DNA of 64,000 bases, from the NCBI RefSeq assembly GCF_016839145.1, contig NZ_CP069303.1:3332501-3396500 (forward strand), read 5' to 3'. This document shows positions 32,536-42,504 of this stretch, one piece after another. The DNA comes from Shinella sp. PSBB067 (lineage in GTDB: Bacteria > Pseudomonadota > Alphaproteobacteria > Rhizobiales > Rhizobiaceae). Made by a program: the position numbers and the translations under genes. Position 1 is the stretch's first letter. Every line of letters starts with the position of its first letter. Below the pieces are notes generated by a model that made no database searches, was not told the DNA's origin, and saw only the letters and a list, made by a program, of their open reading frames with translations.

Positions 32536-32561
32536 AAGGCCCCGCGCTGCCGCAGGGCCTT
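32536..32561 (-). terminator. Terminator of the arginase-ornithine aminotransferase operon
   Basis: AAGGCCC (32536-32542) pairs with GGGCCTT (32555-32561), with further inner pairing. On the minus strand it is followed by TTTCGTTTCG. It begins 15 bases past the rocD stop. Confidence 0.75.
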
Positions 32562-32576
32562 CGTCCCGGCAGGCCG

Positions 32577-33782
32577 TCAGGTGCGCAGCACGGCCTCGAA
32601 CTGTTCCAGCGCCCAGTCCACCTGGTCGCCGGTGATGACGAGCGGCGGGGCGATGCGGATCGTATCGCCATGCGTGTCCTTGGCGAGGATGCCGCGCTCC
32701 TTCAGCGCCTCGCAGTATTTCCGTGCGCCGCCGGCAGCGGGATCGAGTTCGACGGCCAGCATCAGGCCGCGGCCGCGCACGTCCTTGATGATGTTGGAGC
32801 GGATATTCTTCAGGCCCGCCTGGAAGCGCTCGCCCATGCGCTCGGAATTGCCGATCATGTCCTCCTCGACCAGCGCCTTCAGCGCGGCCCGCGCGATCGC
32901 GCAGGCGAGCGGATTGCCGCCGAAGGTCGAGCCGTGCTGGCCGGGCTTCAGCACGCCGAGCACCTCGCTGTTCGAAAGCACGGCCGAGACCGGATAGAAG
33001 CCGCCGGAAAGCGCCTTGCCGACCAGCGTCACATCCGCCTCGATGCCCTCGTGCTCCTCGGCCAGAAGCTTGCCGGTGCGGCCGAGTCCCGTCTGAATCT
33101 CGTCGAGGATCAGCGTGATGCCGTGCTTCGTGCACAGTTCGCGCACGGCCGGCAGATAGCCGGCCGGCGGGATCAGCACGCCCGCCTCGCCCTGGATCGG
33201 CTCGATGAGGAAGGCCACGGTGTTCTCGTTGATCGCCTCGCGGAAGGCGTCGATGTCCCCGAACGGAACGTGGCGGAAGCCCGGCGCGAAGGGGCCGAAG
33301 CCGATGCGCGCGTCCGGATCCGTCGAGAAGCCGACGATGCCGATGGTGCGGCCATGGAAGTTGTTGGAGCAGACGATGATCTCCGCGCGGCCCTCCGGCA
33401 CGCCCTTCACCTCGTAGCCCCACTTGCGCACGGCCTTCACCGCGGTCTCGACGGCTTCCGCGCCGGAATTCATCGGCAGCACCTTGTGCGAGCCGGTCAG
33501 CGCGGCGATCTCCTCGTAGAAATGCGCGAGCTGGTCGTTGCGGAAGGCGCGCGATGTGAGCGTAAGCTTCTGCGCCTGCTCGATCATCGCGGCGAGGATC
33601 TTCGGATGGCAATGCCCCTGGTTGACCGCTGAATAGGCCGAGAGGCAGTCGAGATAGCGGTTGCCGTCGATATCCCAGACATGCACCCCCTCGCCGCGCG
33701 ACAGCACCACGTCGAGCGGCTTGTAGTTGTGGGCGCCGAGGCGGTATTCGGTTTCGATCAGGCTTGCGGTCGACGGCGTCAT
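32577..33782 (-). CDS. rocD: Ornithine--oxo-acid transaminase
   Basis: A PLP enzyme of class III that moves the delta-amino group of ornithine to 2-oxoglutarate, giving glutamate semialdehyde. The 401-residue product has GHCHPKI near residue 60, the PLP-region [13 protein letters not shown], and the Schiff-base Lys in [20 protein letters not shown] 33782 has GGAGG five bases upstream. It follows the arginase gene by 15 bases, so the pair converts arginine to glutamate semialdehyde and urea. Confidence 0.95.
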   Translation of the reverse strand: MTPSTASLIETEYRLGAHNYKPLDVVLSRGEGVHVWDIDGNRYLDCLSAYSAVNQGHCHPKILAAMIEQAQKLTLTSRAFRNDQLAHFYEEIAALTGSHKVLPMNSGAEAVETAVKAVRKWGYEVKGVPEGRAEIIVCSNNFHGRTIGIVGFSTDPDARIGFGPFAPGFRHVPFGDIDAFREAINENTVAFLIEPIQGEAGVLIPPAGYLPAVRELCTKHGITLILDEIQTGLGRTGKLLAEEHEGIEADVTLVGKALSGGFYPVSAVLSNSEVLGVLKPGQHGSTFGGNPLACAIARAALKALVEEDMIGNSERMGERFQAGLKNIRSNIIKDVRGRGLMLAVELDPAAGGARKYCEALKERGILAKDTHGDTIRIAPPLVITGDQVDWALEQFEAVLRT

Positions 33783-33797
33783 GGGGTCCTCCAGGGT

Positions 33798-34736
33798 TCA
33801 GGCGCTACGGGTCGGCCGGTCGAGAATGCGGCGCCCGAAAAGGCTTGCGGTCAGTTCGACGAGGATGCGGGCGCTCTTGCCGCGGTCGTCGAGGAACGGG
33901 TTCAGCTCGACGACGTCGAGCGAGGAGACGAGGCCGCTGTCGCACAGCATCTCCATGATGAGGTGGGCCTCGCGGAAGGTCGCGCCGCCCGGCACCGTCG
34001 TGCCGACCCCGGGCGCGATCTCCGGATCGAGGAAATCAACGTCGAGGCTGACATGCAGCAGGCCGTTCGCCGCTTTGATCCGGGCGATGATGTCGTGCAT
34101 GATATGCGCCATGCCGATCTCGTCGACCGCGCGCATGTCGTAGACGTTGACGCCATGTTCGGCGATTTCCTCGCGCTCGCGCGCATCGACGGAGCGGATG
34201 CCGACCTGGAACACGTTCTTCGGATCGACGAAGGGGCGGCCGGTTTCGAGGATCGGCGCGAACTCGGCCTCGCCGCAGAAGAAGGCGACCGGCATGCCAT
34301 GCATGTTGCCCGACGGCGAGGTCGCGGGCGAATTGAAGTCCGCATGGGCATCGAGCCAGAGCACGAAGAGCGGGCGGCCCTCGTCGGCCGCATGACGCGC
34401 CATGCCGGAGACGGACCCCATGGAAAGCGCATGGTCGCCGCCGAGCACGAGGGGGAACTTTCCGCTGCGCGCCGCATCGTAGACGGCGGTATCAAGCGCT
34501 CGCGTGAAGGCGGCGACGACCTGCAGGTTGTTGGCCTTCGCATGGTTCGGCAGGTCCCGCGCCGGCAGCGGATGAAGATCGCCCTCGTCCGTCACCGTGT
34601 GACCGAGTTCCGCCAGTGTCGTATCGACGCCTGCTATGCGCAGCGCCGTCGGTCCCATCGCCGCGCCGCGGCGGCCGGAGCCTTCTTCCAGAGGCGCGCC
34701 GATGAGCGCGATATGCGTGTTGTTCCGTTCAGCCAT
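33798..34736 (-). CDS. rocF: Arginase
   Basis: Arginase hydrolyses arginine to ornithine and urea with a binuclear Mn2+ centre. The 312-residue product carries the three metal-binding signatures GGDHALSMGS, DAHADFN and SLDVDFLDPEIAPG. The N-terminus HIALIGAPLEEGSGRRGAAMGP is typical. ATG 34736 has GGGGAAG upstream; an in-frame start 11 codons earlier is weaker. It leads the rocF-rocD operon and is divergent from an Lrp-type regulator, the usual arrangement for arginine-inducible catabolism. Confidence 0.95.
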   Translation of the reverse strand: MAERNNTHIALIGAPLEEGSGRRGAAMGPTALRIAGVDTTLAELGHTVTDEGDLHPLPARDLPNHAKANNLQVVAAFTRALDTAVYDAARSGKFPLVLGGDHALSMGSVSGMARHAADEGRPLFVLWLDAHADFNSPATSPSGNMHGMPVAFFCGEAEFAPILETGRPFVDPKNVFQVGIRSVDAREREEIAEHGVNVYDMRAVDEIGMAHIMHDIIARIKAANGLLHVSLDVDFLDPEIAPGVGTTVPGGATFREAHLIMEMLCDSGLVSSLDVVELNPFLDDRGKSARILVELTASLFGRRILDRPTRSA

Positions 34737-34787
34737 GTCTTCCCCGCGGCAGCGTGAGCGCCGGTTCACCCCGGCTTCGGGCGATTA

Positions 34788-34856
34788 TTGCCGTTCGCAC
34801 TGTTGGCAAAAAGAGGAAAAACTGACAAATAGTCGGACGATTTCAGCATTTTGAAA
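34788..34856. promoter_or_regulatory. Dyads in the rocF/lrp divergent promoter region
   Basis: Two inverted repeats lie between the divergent genes: TTGCC (34788-34792) with GGCAA (34805-34809), and TTTCA (34841-34845) with TGAAA (34852-34856). They sit in an AT-rich stretch and are candidate sites for the Lrp-type regulator. No binding data support this. Confidence 0.35.
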
Positions 34857-34872
34857 AGCATCGATCGACACA

Positions 34873-35313
34873 ATGGTAAGCCTTGACGATCTCGACCACG
34901 CCCTGATCAGCGCGCTGCGCCACAATGCCCGCACCCCCGTCTCGTCATTGGCCGCGATGACGGGCGCTTCGCGGGCCACGGTCGCGGCCCGGATCGAGCG
35001 CCTGGTGTCCTCCGGCACCATCGCCGCCTTCACGATCAGGACCGGCGCGGAACTGACGGGAAGCGGCGTGCGCGCCATCGTGATGATCGAGGTGCACGGC
35101 AAGATGGCCGACCGCGTCGCCGCACAATTGCGCGGCCTGCCGCAGGTGCGCGCACTTCATTCCACCAACGGTCGCTGGGATTTCATTGCGGAACTGGAGG
35201 ACCGCGACCTCGGCACATTCGACGAGACGCTGCATCGCATCCGCCTCATCGACGGCATCACCGTCACCGAGACGAACATCCTGCTGAAGACGACGAAGAA
35301 CGCCCTGGCCTGA
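34873..35313 (+). CDS. Lrp/AsnC family transcriptional regulator
   Basis: A 146-residue Lrp-type regulator: N-terminal helix-turn-helix (LDDLDHALISALRHNARTPVSSLAAM, then SRATVAARIERLVSSGTI) and C-terminal RAM/AsnC ligand domain (VMIEVHGKMADRVAAQL, GRWDFIAELE). It is divergent from rocF and probably activates rocFD in response to arginine or ornithine. That role is inferred from position. Confidence 0.92.
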   Translation: MVSLDDLDHALISALRHNARTPVSSLAAMTGASRATVAARIERLVSSGTIAAFTIRTGAELTGSGVRAIVMIEVHGKMADRVAAQLRGLPQVRALHSTNGRWDFIAELEDRDLGTFDETLHRIRLIDGITVTETNILLKTTKNALA

Positions 35314-35319
35314 GCGGCC

Positions 35320-38300
35320 TCAATATTCCTTCTCGTAGAAGATGCCCGCGCCGGCATTGCCGGCGCTGCCGGCCTCGCCGCGCAGCTTCAGGCCGCGCCC
35401 GACGTCGAGGTTGATCACCGCCTTGGCGCCGTTCGTCTCCGGATCCTGCTTCAGCTCCAGGTAGGTCCGATCGTTCAGGTACTTGCCGGCCGAGACCGCC
35501 GCACGGCCCTCCGCATCCGTGGTGATGTCGAGGTCGTCGACGCCGAGCTTGCTGCGAAGGCTGTCGAGCAGGCCCGTGGAGTTGCCGCCGGCAAGCTGGC
35601 TGGCAGCGGCGGCGAGCTGCGCGATCTGCACGGCCGAAAGGTTCGACATGGAGCGGTTGAAGATGAGCTGGGAGAGGATTTCGTCCTGCGGCAGCGAGGG
35701 TGAGGAGGCGAAGGTCACCGTCGGATTGCTGGCAAGACCCGCAACCGTGACGGTGATTTCCGTCGTGCCGGCCGAACTGGAGGCGACAAGATCGACGGTC
35801 GGCACGAGGCCGCCGGCAAAGCCGATATGCGCGCTGGTGAATTCGAGGCGGCGCGCCAGGATTTCCATGCGCCCGCGCTTCAGCTCGAAGCCGCCGGAAA
35901 CGACCGGCGCCAGGGAAGTGCCGGTGACCGTCAGGTTGCCGCCCATTTCCGCGTTGATGCCACGGCCGCGCACGAAAAGCTGGCCGGGCGATTCGATGGT
36001 GAGATCCAGCGCGATGCCGCGCGCGGCGCCGCTGGCGCCCTGCTCGCGCTGCACGTCCGCCGTCATGCGCCTGACGGCGGCCGGTGCGTTGCGATGCTTG
36101 ATGTCGATTTCCGAAAGCGACGCCGGCAGCTTCTGCGGGATGGTGATGTTCGCCTTGTTGATGTGCACCTTGCCCCCGAGCGCCAGCGCCGCGACCGGCC
36201 CCTTCAGCGTCAGGTCGCCGGTGACGTTGGCGGTCACCAGCGTGCCGTCGACATAGGTGATGTCACCGAGCTTGATCGCCACGTCGACGGGGAAGCCGCT
36301 CGCCGGATCGATGCCCACCGTGCCGCTTGCCGAAAGCTGCCCGCCGCTCGCCAGCTTGCCGGAAACGGTCTCGATCACCGCCTGCCGGCCGTTCATGGTG
36401 ACGCGGATATTAAGGTTCTCGACGGCAAGGTTGCGGCGCACGTCGACAAGGCGCGCACCGCCCGCGGTGATGCTGCCGGTGACGGAGGGCGCGGCGGCCG
36501 TGCCGCCGATGGAGACATCGACATCCGCATTGCCGGTCAGCACGAAACCCTGTCCGGAGAGCTGGCCCTGCAGCAGGCCGAACGGAACCTTGCCGTTGAA
36601 CTTCAGGCCGAGCGGCGTCGACCCGCCGATCCCGACCGTGCCGCCGCCGCGGAAGGACAGGCCGCCCGCACCGGAAAGCACGGTATCGAGCCGCACCTGG
36701 TTGTTGGCGAATTCACCCTTGGCATTGATGTCGAGCCCGCCGATGCCGGCGCCGCGGGTCTGGCTCGTCACCGCGCCCTTCCAGTCTAGCGCATAATTGA
36801 CGACCGGGGCCGTCGCCCTGCCCTTCACGGTCACCGTACCGGCGATCGTGCCGTCTGCGTCGAGCCCGGCAGCAAAATTGTTGACGAGCGCGGCCGGCAA
36901 CGCATCGAGGCGGAGCGACAGGTCGAGCGTCTCGCCCGCCTTGCCCGAAACGGCGACGGAGCCGCGCCCTGCCTGGATGGTCAGCCCGTTCAGCGTCGCG
37001 ACGCCATTGGCGACGCCGATCGTCGCGGGCTTGGCGAGTTTAAGCCCGATACGGCGCGGCGCGGCCTCGAAGGACTGCAGGGCGACATCGAGCCCGCCAT
37101 CACCGTGCTGCAGGACCTTGCCCTTCGTTACGAGCGGCGCGCCGTCGAGGCGGCCGGTGAGGTCGAAATTCGTCGCCTGCCCTTCCCGTGAGAAGTCCAG
37201 CTTCAGCGCTTCCACGCGGTTCTCGCCCGAGGCGATGCGCTCGGCACGGACCGTACCGGTGACGGCGGCGGTCGAAAGGTCGGTGATGGCAAGATCGACC
37301 GCAGGCTTGGCGATGCTGACGGCATCGTACCGGATCGCCGAGCCCGAGGCCTGCACCGTCGCGGAGGTCTTGCCGTTGCCGGTCGCGATCTCCACCTGGC
37401 CCGCAAGGTCGCCGGCCGCCTGCTGGCCGGCCATCGCCGCGAGCAGGCCGAGATCCGGGAAATCGAAGCGGATCGTCCCGTCGGGCATGAAGTTCGGCGC
37501 AAGCGCCAGCGATCCCTTCAGCGTGTTCGCACCGATCTCGGCCTCCAGCACCGGCACGGAAATGCGCCCGCCCTCCGACGTGATGGTGGAGCGCACGTTG
37601 ATCGCCTGTCCGCCGAGCGCACCGGTCGCCGTCAGCTCGCCGGAGGGGCTGTCGGCCACGGCCTTGCCCTTCGCCGTGACGACGAGGTCGCTGAGCGTGC
37701 GGCCGGACAAGGTCGCGCCGCTGGACGTGACCCTGGCCGAAACGTCGAGCCCTTCCACCGGCCCCTTGGCGGACAGTTCGAATTCGGCTTCGCCCGACGC
37801 ATCCGCAAGCAGCTTGCCGAGGTTCAGCACCTTGCCCGTCAGCGCGGCGTCGAGGTTGCCGTTGCCGAGCGAGACGTCGCCCGCCGTTTCCAGCGTACCG
37901 GACTTGACCTGAAGGCCGGAGACCTGGACCCCGCCGTCGCTGGCCAGACCGAGCCGGCCTTCCATCGCGATCGTCGTATCGAATTTGCCGGAGAGCGCCG
38001 GCGGCAGCACCGCCGGCAGGGCGAAGAGGCGGAAGGCCACATCCGCCTCGCGGCTTTCCAGCCCGTAGCGGCCGGACAGGGTGCCGCCGATGCTGGCGCT
38101 TTCGAGCGTTGCCGGATCGAAGGCGATTTCGCTCGGCGATATGTCGAGGCTTGCAACGAGCTTTGCCGGCCCCTTGACCGCCCGGTCGACATCGGGATTG
38201 GCAAAGGCCGTCGCGCCGGTCTCGACCGTCGCCTCGACCCGGCCGGACCGGTTCGCCACGTCGAAAGCCCCGCTCCTGGCCGACAGGCGGATATTCTCGA

Positions 38301-39495
38301 TCCGGCCGGCCGGCAGTTCCGCGGAGGCGATCGCCGCCGTGACGTCGAGCGCCGCCGCGCTCGCCTCGCCGGTCAGCGAAATATCGGCGCCGTCGATCAG
38401 GACGCGCGCATCGCCCTCGGCGAGCGGCCAGCGGAAATCGATCGGTCCGTCCCTGCCGGCAAGCTTCACCGCGAAGTCGTTCGCGCCCTTGGCGCTGACC
38501 GTGCCCGAGGCGGCGAGCGTCAGCGCACCCGTCGAGATCGCCCCCTTTTCGATGCGCAGCATGTCCGAGCCGTCGAAGGCGGCAACCACATCGATGCCGG
38601 TCTCGCCGGCAAAGAGCGGGCGGAGCTGCGGCGGCATCAGCGCATCGAACGTCCCGCCGCCCTCCAGCGCGAGCGTGTGCAGGCCGCTTGCCGCAAGATC
38701 GTGCCGTCCGTCGACATGGAGCATTTCCGTGCCGTCGAGCGCGGCGGAAAGACGGCCCCGCCACTGCGACAGCGGGCCGTCCCCCGTCAGGCGGATCGAA
38801 ACGGCAGGATCATCAGGCAGCTTGAGCAGCCCGGCCAGCATGCCGCCCTTGGGCTCGGCGACATCGGCCTCGAGGCGAAGCTCGTTGGCCGCCGGGTTGA
38901 AGACGATGTCGGCGACGATCCGCGCATCCGGCCGCGCCTTTTCGGAGGCGGAAAGCTTGACCGCCACGCTGTCCGCGGTGGCATCGCCACGCCCGGACAC
39001 GACGATGCGCTGGTCGCGCCCGGCGACGACACCCGACACGAAGAGCTCGGGAATGGCCAGCGAATCGACATGCACTTCCACCGGCAGGCTGAAAGGCTTG
39101 CTTTCGGCCGGCTCCGCATCGGCCTTCGAAACGGGCAGGCGCAACAGCGAGACAGACGAGGCGGAAACGCGCGAGGCGTCGAAGCTGAAGAAGAGGAGCT
39201 GGAGCGGCGACCAATCGACGGCAAGGTCGCGGATTTCCGCATAGGTGCCGTCCGCGTCGCCAAGCGTGACGGTGCCGGCGCGCAGCCGGCCGGTGAGCAG
39301 GCCCGAGGGCTCGCTGATCGAGATGACCTGGCCGCTCGCCGCCGCGATCCGTTCCGCATAGGATACGGCAACGCGCGCGCCCGTATCGGTAAATCCGACA
39401 AAGCCCAGGCCCGCGACGATAAGCACGAGCAGGAGGGCAAGGCCGTAGCCGACATAGCGGAGCGTGGCGCGGAGAATTCGGGACAGCCTGTTCAT
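35320..39495 (-). CDS. tamB: Translocation and assembly module subunit TamB
   Basis: TamB spans the periplasm from an N-terminal inner-membrane helix (residues about 15-36) to the outer membrane. With TamA it helps insert autotransporters and move phospholipids between membranes. The 1391-residue product is a long series of beta-rich repeats ending in the conserved DUF490 domain: FTSAHIGFAGGLVPTVDLVA, LPQDEILSQLIFNRSM, and the tail GAGIFYEKEY. Length fits alphaproteobacterial TamB. It lies about 100 bases downstream of tamA. Confidence 0.95.
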   Translation of the reverse strand: MNRLSRILRATLRYVGYGLALLLVLIVAGLGFVGFTDTGARVAVSYAERIAAASGQVISISEPSGLLTGRLRAGTVTLGDADGTYAEIRDLAVDWSPLQLLFFSFDASRVSASSVSLLRLPVSKADAEPAESKPFSLPVEVHVDSLAIPELFVSGVVAGRDQRIVVSGRGDATADSVAVKLSASEKARPDARIVADIVFNPAANELRLEADVAEPKGGMLAGLLKLPDDPAVSIRLTGDGPLSQWRGRLSAALDGTEMLHVDGRHDLAASGLHTLALEGGGTFDALMPPQLRPLFAGETGIDVVAAFDGSDMLRIEKGAISTGALTLAASGTVSAKGANDFAVKLAGRDGPIDFRWPLAEGDARVLIDGADISLTGEASAAALDVTAAIASAELPAGRIENIRLSARSGAFDVANRSGRVEATVETGATAFANPDVDRAVKGPAKLVASLDISPSEIAFDPATLESASIGGTLSGRYGLESREADVAFRLFALPAVLPPALSGKFDTTIAMEGRLGLASDGGVQVSGLQVKSGTLETAGDVSLGNGNLDAALTGKVLNLGKLLADASGEAEFELSAKGPVEGLDVSARVTSSGATLSGRTLSDLVVTAKGKAVADSPSGELTATGALGGQAINVRSTITSEGGRISVPVLEAEIGANTLKGSLALAPNFMPDGTIRFDFPDLGLLAAMAGQQAAGDLAGQVEIATGNGKTSATVQASGSAIRYDAVSIAKPAVDLAITDLSTAAVTGTVRAERIASGENRVEALKLDFSREGQATNFDLTGRLDGAPLVTKGKVLQHGDGGLDVALQSFEAAPRRIGLKLAKPATIGVANGVATLNGLTIQAGRGSVAVSGKAGETLDLSLRLDALPAALVNNFAAGLDADGTIAGTVTVKGRATAPVVNYALDWKGAVTSQTRGAGIGGLDINAKGEFANNQVRLDTVLSGAGGLSFRGGGTVGIGGSTPLGLKFNGKVPFGLLQGQLSGQGFVLTGNADVDVSIGGTAAAPSVTGSITAGGARLVDVRRNLAVENLNIRVTMNGRQAVIETVSGKLASGGQLSASGTVGIDPASGFPVDVAIKLGDITYVDGTLVTANVTGDLTLKGPVAALALGGKVHINKANITIPQKLPASLSEIDIKHRNAPAAVRRMTADVQREQGASGAARGIALDLTIESPGQLFVRGRGINAEMGGNLTVTGTSLAPVVSGGFELKRGRMEILARRLEFTSAHIGFAGGLVPTVDLVASSSAGTTEITVTVAGLASNPTVTFASSPSLPQDEILSQLIFNRSMSNLSAVQIAQLAAAASQLAGGNSTGLLDSLRSKLGVDDLDITTDAEGRAAVSAGKYLNDRTYLELKQDPETNGAKAVINLDVGRGLKLRGEAGSAGNAGAGIFYEKEY

Positions 39496-39596
39496 GCTTC
39501 ATCCATCTGGCGTGCGGGGAGCGCAGAATCGCTCCTAACGTCTAGAATCCCAATCGCGCGGCCGATCAAGAACCTAGATGAAAATTGAGGCGGCAG

Positions 39597-41519
39597 TCAG
39601 AAGGACTGGCCGATGCCGGCATAGACCCCGAAGGAGGTTCCGCCGGGATATTTCTTCAGCGGCACCGCCACGTCGAGCCGCAGCGGCCCGAACGGCGTCG
39701 CATAGCGCAGGCCGATGCCGGCGCCGGCCCTGATATCCTTGAAATCGGGCACCTCGTCGGTCGAGACCGTGCCCGCATCGATGAAGGGCACCACGCCGAT
39801 CGTCTCGGTGACGCCGATGCGCACCTCCGCCGAGGCCGCGACATAGGAGCGCCCGCCGAGAAGCTGGTTCGCGCCGTTGCGCGGGGAGATCTCCTGATAG
39901 CCGTAGCCGCGCACCGTGCCGCCACCGCCGAGGAAGAAGCGGCGTGTCGCCGGGATGTCGGAAAGCTCGTCGCCGCCGATGATCGTGCCGCCCGCAAGCT
40001 TGCCGGCCAGCACGAAGCGATCCTCGGCGCCGAGCGCCTGGTAGCCGGTGATCGCCCCCTCGAAGCTCGAGAAGAACGTGCCGCGATACGTCTCGTAGCT
40101 CGGCTTGGCATTGATCAGGAAGCGGTAGCCTTCCGTCGGGTTCAGCTTGTCGTTTCGGGTGTCGCGCACATACTCGATCGGGATGCTGGCCGTCAGGTAC
40201 TTGTTCTTGCCGAAGGCGTCCTCGACATTGCTCCACATGAGTTCGCCGCCCGCGCTCACCGTGTCCCTGTCGGAGAGCTCGACGCTGACGCCCGCCGCAG
40301 CGGTGGTGGTGAACGCCTTGTAGGCGTCGGGATCGACGATCGAGGCCTTGAGGCTGGCATTGAACGTGGACGCCGGTCCGAAGGCGCCGGGCTTGGAGAA
40401 GAGGATGGCCGTGGAATAGTCGAGATCGCCGATATCCGATTCGCCGATCCGGTTGACCGATCCTTCGATGCGCAGCGATTCGGCCTGGCCGAAGAGGTTT
40501 CGATGCCCCCAGTAACCCTGGAGGCCGATGCCGTCCGTATTGGAATATTGCGCGCCGACGCCGAAATAGCGGTGCTTGCCCTCGGAGACCTCGATGGTCA
40601 TGGGCAGCGATCCGTCCGGCGCGAGCGCACTCGCCTCGCGGATCGTCACGCTGGAGAAGACGCCGAGCGCACGCAGCCGCTCCGCCGCCTTGGTCAGCGC
40701 TTCCGGCGAATAGGGCTGGCCGGCATTGATGCGCGAATAGCGCTGCACGAAATCCGGATCGACCGTCTTCGTGCCGGTGACGCCGACCGGGCCGACCGGC
40801 GCGACGGGCCCGCCCTCCGCCGCGATCACCACGTCGACGGTCTGCGTCTTGTGGTCCGCCGTGGCATTGCGCTCGGTGAGCTTTGCGAGCGGCCGCCCCT
40901 CCGCCTTGAGATCGACGACGATCTTCTCGCCGGCCTTGAGGATGATGGTGGAATTGGCCTGCGCGCCGGGCACGAGGTCGTAATCGGCCGGATTGCGCCC
41001 CTCGGCATCGCCGGAAAACGCGATCTCACCGAAGGTGAAGATGGGGCCGGGCTGCACGCTGATCGTCACGGGAATCGCGCCGCGCCGGTTGAATTCCGGG
41101 TTGGGTGGCAGGGAATCGAGATCCTGGCCGTTGACGGTGACGTTCACCACGCCGCCGTAGCGGGCGTTCTCGTAGAGTGCGGCGAGGATACGGTCGCGGT
41201 CGTCGCGGGCCTTTATGACGAGGCCGAGATCGCCGGAGACCGGCTTTCCTTCGTCCTGCTTGAGGCGGGCCGTATTCTCGATCGCCTCCTTGAGGGCGGC
41301 ATCGTCCGTGCCCGGGTCGAGCGTCAGCGAGTATTCGACGGGATCGATGACGGGCGCCGTGTCTTCCTCTTTCTCGAAGAACTTCATGCCGAAGATCTCG
41401 AAAGCCGAGGCAGGCTGCGCCGCGAAAGGACCACACGCCAGCACAGCAGCGACCGCGAGCGCGGTGCCAGCCTTCAGAAACGCAAAACTCTTTTCCGGCC
41501 GGTTCACTTTATCCCGCAT
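39597..41519 (-). CDS. tamA: Translocation and assembly module outer-membrane protein TamA
   Basis: A 640-residue outer-membrane protein of the Omp85 family. A signal peptide (about 1-39, ending in ASA) is followed by three POTRA domains and a C-terminal 16-strand barrel with the VRGYGYQ motif of the conserved barrel loop (GGGGTVRGYGYQEISPRNG), ending in Phe (GIGQSF) as required for barrel assembly. The ATG at 41519 lacks an ideal ribosome site. It forms the TAM complex with TamB encoded next. Confidence 0.94.
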   Translation of the reverse strand: MRDKVNRPEKSFAFLKAGTALAVAAVLACGPFAAQPASAFEIFGMKFFEKEEDTAPVIDPVEYSLTLDPGTDDAALKEAIENTARLKQDEGKPVSGDLGLVIKARDDRDRILAALYENARYGGVVNVTVNGQDLDSLPPNPEFNRRGAIPVTISVQPGPIFTFGEIAFSGDAEGRNPADYDLVPGAQANSTIILKAGEKIVVDLKAEGRPLAKLTERNATADHKTQTVDVVIAAEGGPVAPVGPVGVTGTKTVDPDFVQRYSRINAGQPYSPEALTKAAERLRALGVFSSVTIREASALAPDGSLPMTIEVSEGKHRYFGVGAQYSNTDGIGLQGYWGHRNLFGQAESLRIEGSVNRIGESDIGDLDYSTAILFSKPGAFGPASTFNASLKASIVDPDAYKAFTTTAAAGVSVELSDRDTVSAGGELMWSNVEDAFGKNKYLTASIPIEYVRDTRNDKLNPTEGYRFLINAKPSYETYRGTFFSSFEGAITGYQALGAEDRFVLAGKLAGGTIIGGDELSDIPATRRFFLGGGGTVRGYGYQEISPRNGANQLLGGRSYVAASAEVRIGVTETIGVVPFIDAGTVSTDEVPDFKDIRAGAGIGLRYATPFGPLRLDVAVPLKKYPGGTSFGVYAGIGQSF

Positions 41520-41629
41520 CCGCAGCTATCCGTCGCCTTTCTCCTGGAGGTGCGGTGCGCGCGGCAGGCCGACAGCTTCCGACACAGACTTCAGGTGCCC
41601 CGTCATCCGGGGCTTTCAGGCAGAAACAC

Positions 41630-41643
41630 CCTAACGCGTTAGG
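41630..41643. promoter_or_regulatory. Perfect 14-bp palindrome upstream of tamA
   Basis: CCTAACGCGTTAGG at 41630-41643 is a perfect palindrome 110 bases before the tamA start, in a gap of about 260 bases. It has no stem-loop spacer, so it is more likely a protein-binding site than a terminator. Confidence 0.4.
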
Positions 41644-41731
41644 TTTTCCGTAATGTTAACGGCGGTTTTACACGCAGGCGCGGCAGATTTGAAGCGCCGC
41701 CGGGCATTTTATGCCTGCGGCAGGCGCGCAA

Positions 41732-41757
41732 AAGCCCCGGAGGCTGCTCCGGGGCTT
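41732..41757 (-). terminator. Terminator of the small lipoprotein gene
   Basis: A perfect 11-bp stem AAGCCCCGGAG (41732-41742) and CTCCGGGGCTT (41747-41757) with a GCTG loop is followed on the minus strand by TTGCG. It lies 22 bases past the stop of the lipoprotein gene. Confidence 0.75.
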
Positions 41758-41779
41758 CGCGAGAGTTGACCGTTGGCGA

Positions 41780-42046
41780 TCAATAATAGTCGCGCGGGCA
41801 CCGGTCGATGTAGCGACGGCCGTAGCGATCGCGATAGTAGCACTGGCCGGGCTGGTCGGCGACGCTGCCGATCACGGCGCCGGCAACGCCACCAATGGCC
41901 GCGCCGACGGCCGCACCGCGGACATTGCCGGTTGCCGCACCGCCGATAATGGCGCCGGAGACGGCGCCGATGCCCGCGCCCTTTTCCGTCTGGGTGCAAC
42001 TGGCGACGGCCAGACCGACCAGGACGAGCGCAATGATTTTCTTCAT
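41780..42046 (-). CDS. Small glycine-zipper outer-membrane lipoprotein
   Basis: An 88-residue protein with a lipoprotein signal (MKKIIALVLVGLAVASC, lipidated Cys at 17). A glycine-zipper region follows (GAGIGAVSGAIIGGAATG and GAAVGAAIGGVAGAVIG), then a Tyr/Arg/Cys-rich tail. Two tail cysteines could form a disulfide. Small proteins of this type resemble the Omp16/17-kDa surface antigen and OsmB-like families. ATG 42046 has GGAGAAGG upstream; an upstream extension of 15 codons is rejected because it would hide the signal. Function is unknown; an envelope-stress or structural role is possible. Confidence 0.85.
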   Translation of the reverse strand: MKKIIALVLVGLAVASCTQTEKGAGIGAVSGAIIGGAATGNVRGAAVGAAIGGVAGAVIGSVADQPGQCYYRDRYGRRYIDRCPRDYY

Positions 42047-42504
42047 GAACCTTCTCCAAAGTTGAACGGCGGCCCGGTTTTCCGGGTCCACCCTATCCCC
42101 TTCTACTCGACAACATACCGGGGCCGTCGGGGACGGTCAGGTCTGTCCGAGGACAAAAATATAGCCTGGAAGCGGGAAGTCCATGGCGGCAAAGTATTTT
42201 TTCGAGGCGCGAATAAACGGCCGCTCCGCTTCGTCCTGATTCTCTCGCGAGCGTGCCGCTCACGAGAAATTTCGCGCCCGCCTGAAAGTACCGGTTGATC
42301 GCCGCGCCAAAAAGTCAAATGATATGATTGTTGGGGTTGTGCCGGCGGAGGAGGAATTGCCGTCGCAACTGCCATTGCCGGATGGAATGCATGCGAAGAC
42401 AATACTGGCGTCGTTAGATCCCAGGCCCGCGTCGCGATGGCGCCCGCTGCATGGAATGTCGGATCGACCGCCCCCAGTGGACAGGAACCGCCAGGGAGGA
42501 ACGA
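42047..42504. other. Intergenic region between the lipoprotein gene and coxS
   Basis: This 458-base gap between divergent genes holds no supported gene. It contains a small hairpin CCCGG/CCGGG (42073-42086) in the leader of the lipoprotein gene. An AT-richer patch around 42305-42345 may hold the coxS promoter. I found no convincing sigma54 or FNR site. Confidence 0.45.

Noticed and set aside
39585..41642. 685-codon plus-strand open frame opposite tamA
   Set aside because: It has no signal peptide or domain. tamA has a good signal peptide and barrel motif.
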